Shown in pieces: positions 61,887 to 64,000 of a stretch of DNA of 64,000 bases. Below the pieces are notes generated by a model that was given only the letters and a program-made list of their open reading frames with translations, did no database searches and was not told the DNA's origin. How positions within the stretch are numbered: position 1 is the first letter of the stretch; the number at the start of each line of letters is the position of its first letter. The stretch spans positions 62,001 to 126,000 of the forward strand of contig CAZZLN010000001.1 of assembly GCA_964654945.1 (NCBI GenBank), given 5' to 3'. The position numbers and the translations under genes are program-made. The stretch comes from HGM11788 sp964654945 (GTDB taxonomy: Bacteria > Bacillota > Clostridia > Lachnospirales > CAG-274).

Positions 61887-63577
61887 AGCTTTTTCTCCTT
61901 TTGTTTATTCGCCATTTCTTTCATTTCTTTTGCCGCAAGAATTGTTGCATCTGTAATAGAAGTGCCGCCTATAAGTCTTGCAAGCTCATTATATACACTA
62001 TCACCATATAAAGATATAATAGTTGTAGATGTTGAAATTTCATTAATTGATTTTTCAATAAGATAGTTATTATCAGCCATAGCAGCAATTTGAGGCAAAT
62101 GGGTGATACAAAGTATCTGATGATTTTCAGCAATAAGATTAAGCTTTTCAGCTACCTTTTGAGCTGTTCTTCCGCTAATTCCGATATCAATTTCGTCAAA
62201 AATGAATGTATCTATATTATCTGTATCAGCCAATACTGTTTTAAGAGCAAGCATTACTCTGCTCATTTCTCCTCCGGATGCAACATGGCTGAGAGGTTTT
62301 AAAGGCTCACCTTTATTAGCCGATATTAAAAACTCAACTTCATCAAAACCTTTTGCAGTAAAACTATCTGTATTTCTTACTTCAATTTTAAATTTAGCCG
62401 ACTCCATACTTAAATCATAAAGTGTATTTTGAATTTTCTGACCTATGTTTTTTGCCGTTTTGGTTCTTATAGCCGAAATTTCAGCACATATTTCATTAAT
62501 TTTATTTTTTAAAATATTCAATTCAGCCTTATAGCTCTCAAGGATTTCCTCACTGTTTAATATTTTATTTAATTTTTCAGTCACACCGTCATAATATTTT
62601 AAAATTTCTTCAATTGAATTTCCATATTTTTTCTTTAAATTATATATAAGAGTTATTCTATTTTCAATTTCATCCAGTTCAGCAGAATCACAGTCAATAT
62701 TCTCTGCATAATCTCTCACAGAAGAAACAACATCTTCTATTATATTGTAAGCATTATTAAGCTCATCAGAAATTTCTGACACACTGCTGTCTATATTCTC
62801 AATAACGGATAAATTGTCAATAGCTTCTGAAATACTGTCAACGGCAGCATTATTTTCACTTCTGTAAAGTAAATCAAGAATTTCATTTGCACAATTTTGA
62901 AGCTTTACACTATTGGTTAAAATTGACCTTCTGCTGTTAAGTTCTTCTTCCTCGCCGATTTTTAACCTTGCCTCACTTATTTCTTCAATTTGATATTTGT
63001 ATAAATCAATTCTATACTGAATATCCTTATCATCAGTATTAATATCTTTTATAGCTTTTTGCAAAGCTTTATATTTGCTATATTCATCAGCTAATTTATT
63101 TAATTTTAAATTAAATTGTTCGGGACATAATTTATCTAATATTAAAATATGATTTTTACTGTTAAGAAGCTTATGGTTATCATGCTGTGAATGAATATCA
63201 AAAAGTAATGCAGCAACCTGTTTTACCATACTAACGGTCACAGTTTTTCCATTAATTCTGCAATTTGATTTGCCTGATATATTAAATTTTCTTTTTAATA
63301 CTATTAAATTATCATCGTCCACCTCAATATCAAGCTCATATAATTTTTCTAAAACAAATTTATCTCTTACATAAAGAACCATAGAAACTTCTGCTGCATC
63401 AGCACCTGTTTTAATAATCTCTCTGCCTGCCTTGCCTCCAAGCACAAAATTTATTGAGCCAATAACAATTGACTTACCTGCACCTGTTTCACCGCTTATT
63501 ACATTAAGACCCTCACCAAAGGTGACCTCAAGTTCATCAATTATAGCAAAATTTTTAATATACAGCGTATCAAGCAT
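61883..63577 (-). CDS. recN: DNA repair protein RecN
   Basis: SMC-like ATPase acting early at double-strand breaks. The 564 residues start LYIKNFAIIDELEVTFGEGLNVISGETG (about 4-31) with Walker A GETGAGKS, then HSQHDNHKLL, a long coiled-coil centre (about 150-360), the signature VASGGEMSRVMLA and Walker B FDEIDIGISG. Length is normal. It follows argR by 12 bases in the usual argR-recN order. Confidence 0.96.
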   Translation of the reverse strand: MLDTLYIKNFAIIDELEVTFGEGLNVISGETGAGKSIVIGSINFVLGGKAGREIIKTGADAAEVSMVLYVRDKFVLEKLYELDIEVDDDNLIVLKRKFNISGKSNCRINGKTVTVSMVKQVAALLFDIHSQHDNHKLLNSKNHILILDKLCPEQFNLKLNKLADEYSKYKALQKAIKDINTDDKDIQYRIDLYKYQIEEISEARLKIGEEEELNSRRSILTNSVKLQNCANEILDLLYRSENNAAVDSISEAIDNLSVIENIDSSVSEISDELNNAYNIIEDVVSSVRDYAENIDCDSAELDEIENRITLIYNLKKKYGNSIEEILKYYDGVTEKLNKILNSEEILESYKAELNILKNKINEICAEISAIRTKTAKNIGQKIQNTLYDLSMESAKFKIEVRNTDSFTAKGFDEVEFLISANKGEPLKPLSHVASGGEMSRVMLALKTVLADTDNIDTFIFDEIDIGISGRTAQKVAEKLNLIAENHQILCITHLPQIAAMADNNYLIEKSINEISTSTTIISLYGDSVYNELARLIGGTSITDATILAAKEMKEMANKQKEKKL

Positions 63578-63589
63578 ATATATATCCTC

Positions 63590-64000
63590 CTAGTCAGGCT
63601 TTGTATCAGACCTTAATCTTTCAATAATTTTTATTGCAGTTTTCTCACTTTTGGTTGCACAAAAAATAGTATCATCACCGGCTATAGTTCCTAAAATTTC
63701 AAGTTTGTTCATAGAATCAATTGTGGCTGCAACCGCCATAGCCATACCTGTGAGAGTTTTTATAACAATAATATTTTGTGCATAATCCATAGACAGCACA
63801 GCCTCATTAAACACTCTGATAAACTTCTGATTTAATCCAACATTTTCAGGAGCAGGTGCAACATATTTCTGTTTTCCCTTTTCGCCAAGAGCTTTGGTTA
63901 TTTTCAGTTCTCTAATATCTCTTGATATTGTCGCCTGAGTAATATTAAATCCCTCATTATTAAGCATATCAACAAGGGCATCCTGAGTATCTATTTCATA
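63590..64000 (-). CDS. argR: Arginine repressor ArgR (5' end outside the window)
   Basis: Hexameric repressor that senses arginine. The visible 137 codons run to the window edge without a start, so the gene is partial. The winged helix shows TQDALVDMLNNEGF and TQATISRDIRELKI. The C-terminal oligomerisation and arginine-binding domain has GTIAGDDTIFCAT. Only about 13-15 residues should be missing at the N-terminus. An ATG at 63967 is internal and is not the true start. Confidence 0.95.
   Translation of the reverse strand, partial: YEIDTQDALVDMLNNEGFNITQATISRDIRELKITKALGEKGKQKYVAPAPENVGLNQKFIRVFNEAVLSMDYAQNIIVIKTLTGMAMAVAATIDSMNKLEILGTIAGDDTIFCATKSEKTAIKIIERLRSDTKPD

Overview
The window is AT-rich bacterial chromosome from a low-GC Gram-positive anaerobe. 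Gene content and order point to Bacillota, class Clostridia: the rsmB-rlmN-prpC-prkC-rsgA-rpe-thiN block, tadA beside a long SRP RNA with an Alu-type domain, argR-recN, anaerobic cobalamin genes, and what looks like an Re-type citrate synthase. A GerM-domain protein, a DacF-like carboxypeptidase and two sporulation-type promoter matches suggest a spore former, but no decisive sporulation gene is present. I cannot name a genus.

Layout. 0.05-5.3 kb (- strand): an ABC exporter (ATPase, permease and an unrecognised membrane-anchored protein), a YibE/F membrane protein and a PlsC-like acyltransferase. 5.4-12.8 kb (+): rRNA methylation, Ser/Thr phosphatase/kinase signalling, ribosome GTPase, pentose epimerase and thiamine pyrophosphokinase in one tight block. 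13-14.1 kb: ilvE. 14.1-16.7 kb (-): Nudix hydrolase, SRP RNA with its own consensus promoter, HAD phosphatase, tadA and a DUF2461 protein. 16.8-19.4 kb (-): Re-citrate synthase plus isocitrate dehydrogenase, a route from acetyl-CoA and oxaloacetate to 2-oxoglutarate. 19.5-21 kb: two small unknown genes divergent from a superoxide dismutase.

21.3-34.7 kb is a complete type I-C CRISPR-Cas locus read on the - strand: cas3-cas5-cas8c-cas7-cas4-cas1-cas2, a leader, then an array of about 78 repeats (hand count). The leader-distal end carries a block of four repeats of a second, more canonical I-C family. A broken second cas3, with its HD domain joined directly to a DExH segment, lies just upstream of the working cas3. 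Together these suggest an earlier I-C-like system that was replaced or merged.

34.9-36.9 kb: HAD phosphatase and murA. 36.9-47.1 kb (-): an 11-gene run with almost no gaps, joining an EamA transporter, proline synthesis (proB, proA), folate salvage, sfsA, the cobalamin ring-contraction enzymes (cbiD, F, G, H and a CbiJ-CbiE-CbiT fusion) and a lipoprotein. 47.4-49.1 kb (+): a SulP transporter with a strong hairpin at the predicted mRNA 5' end. 49.1-55.5 kb (-): comEA-like gene, WalR-like regulator, sensor kinase, GerM protein, ComEC with a decayed C-terminal domain, and holA. 55.6-58.3 kb: a D,D-carboxypeptidase (+) and an L,D-transpeptidase (-). 58.7-60.5 kb (-): rpsB-tsf. 60.7-60.9 kb: two identical tRNA-Lys(CTT) genes. 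61-64 kb (-): lipoprotein, recN and the 3' part of argR, which runs off the window.

Many promoters with 17-bp spacing and near-consensus boxes could be read directly. ORFs inside the CRISPR array are artefacts of the repeats. The strongest leads are the mosaic array, the cas3 relic, the shared -10 palindrome between dacF and comEA, and two genes whose best-placed start codon is ATT.
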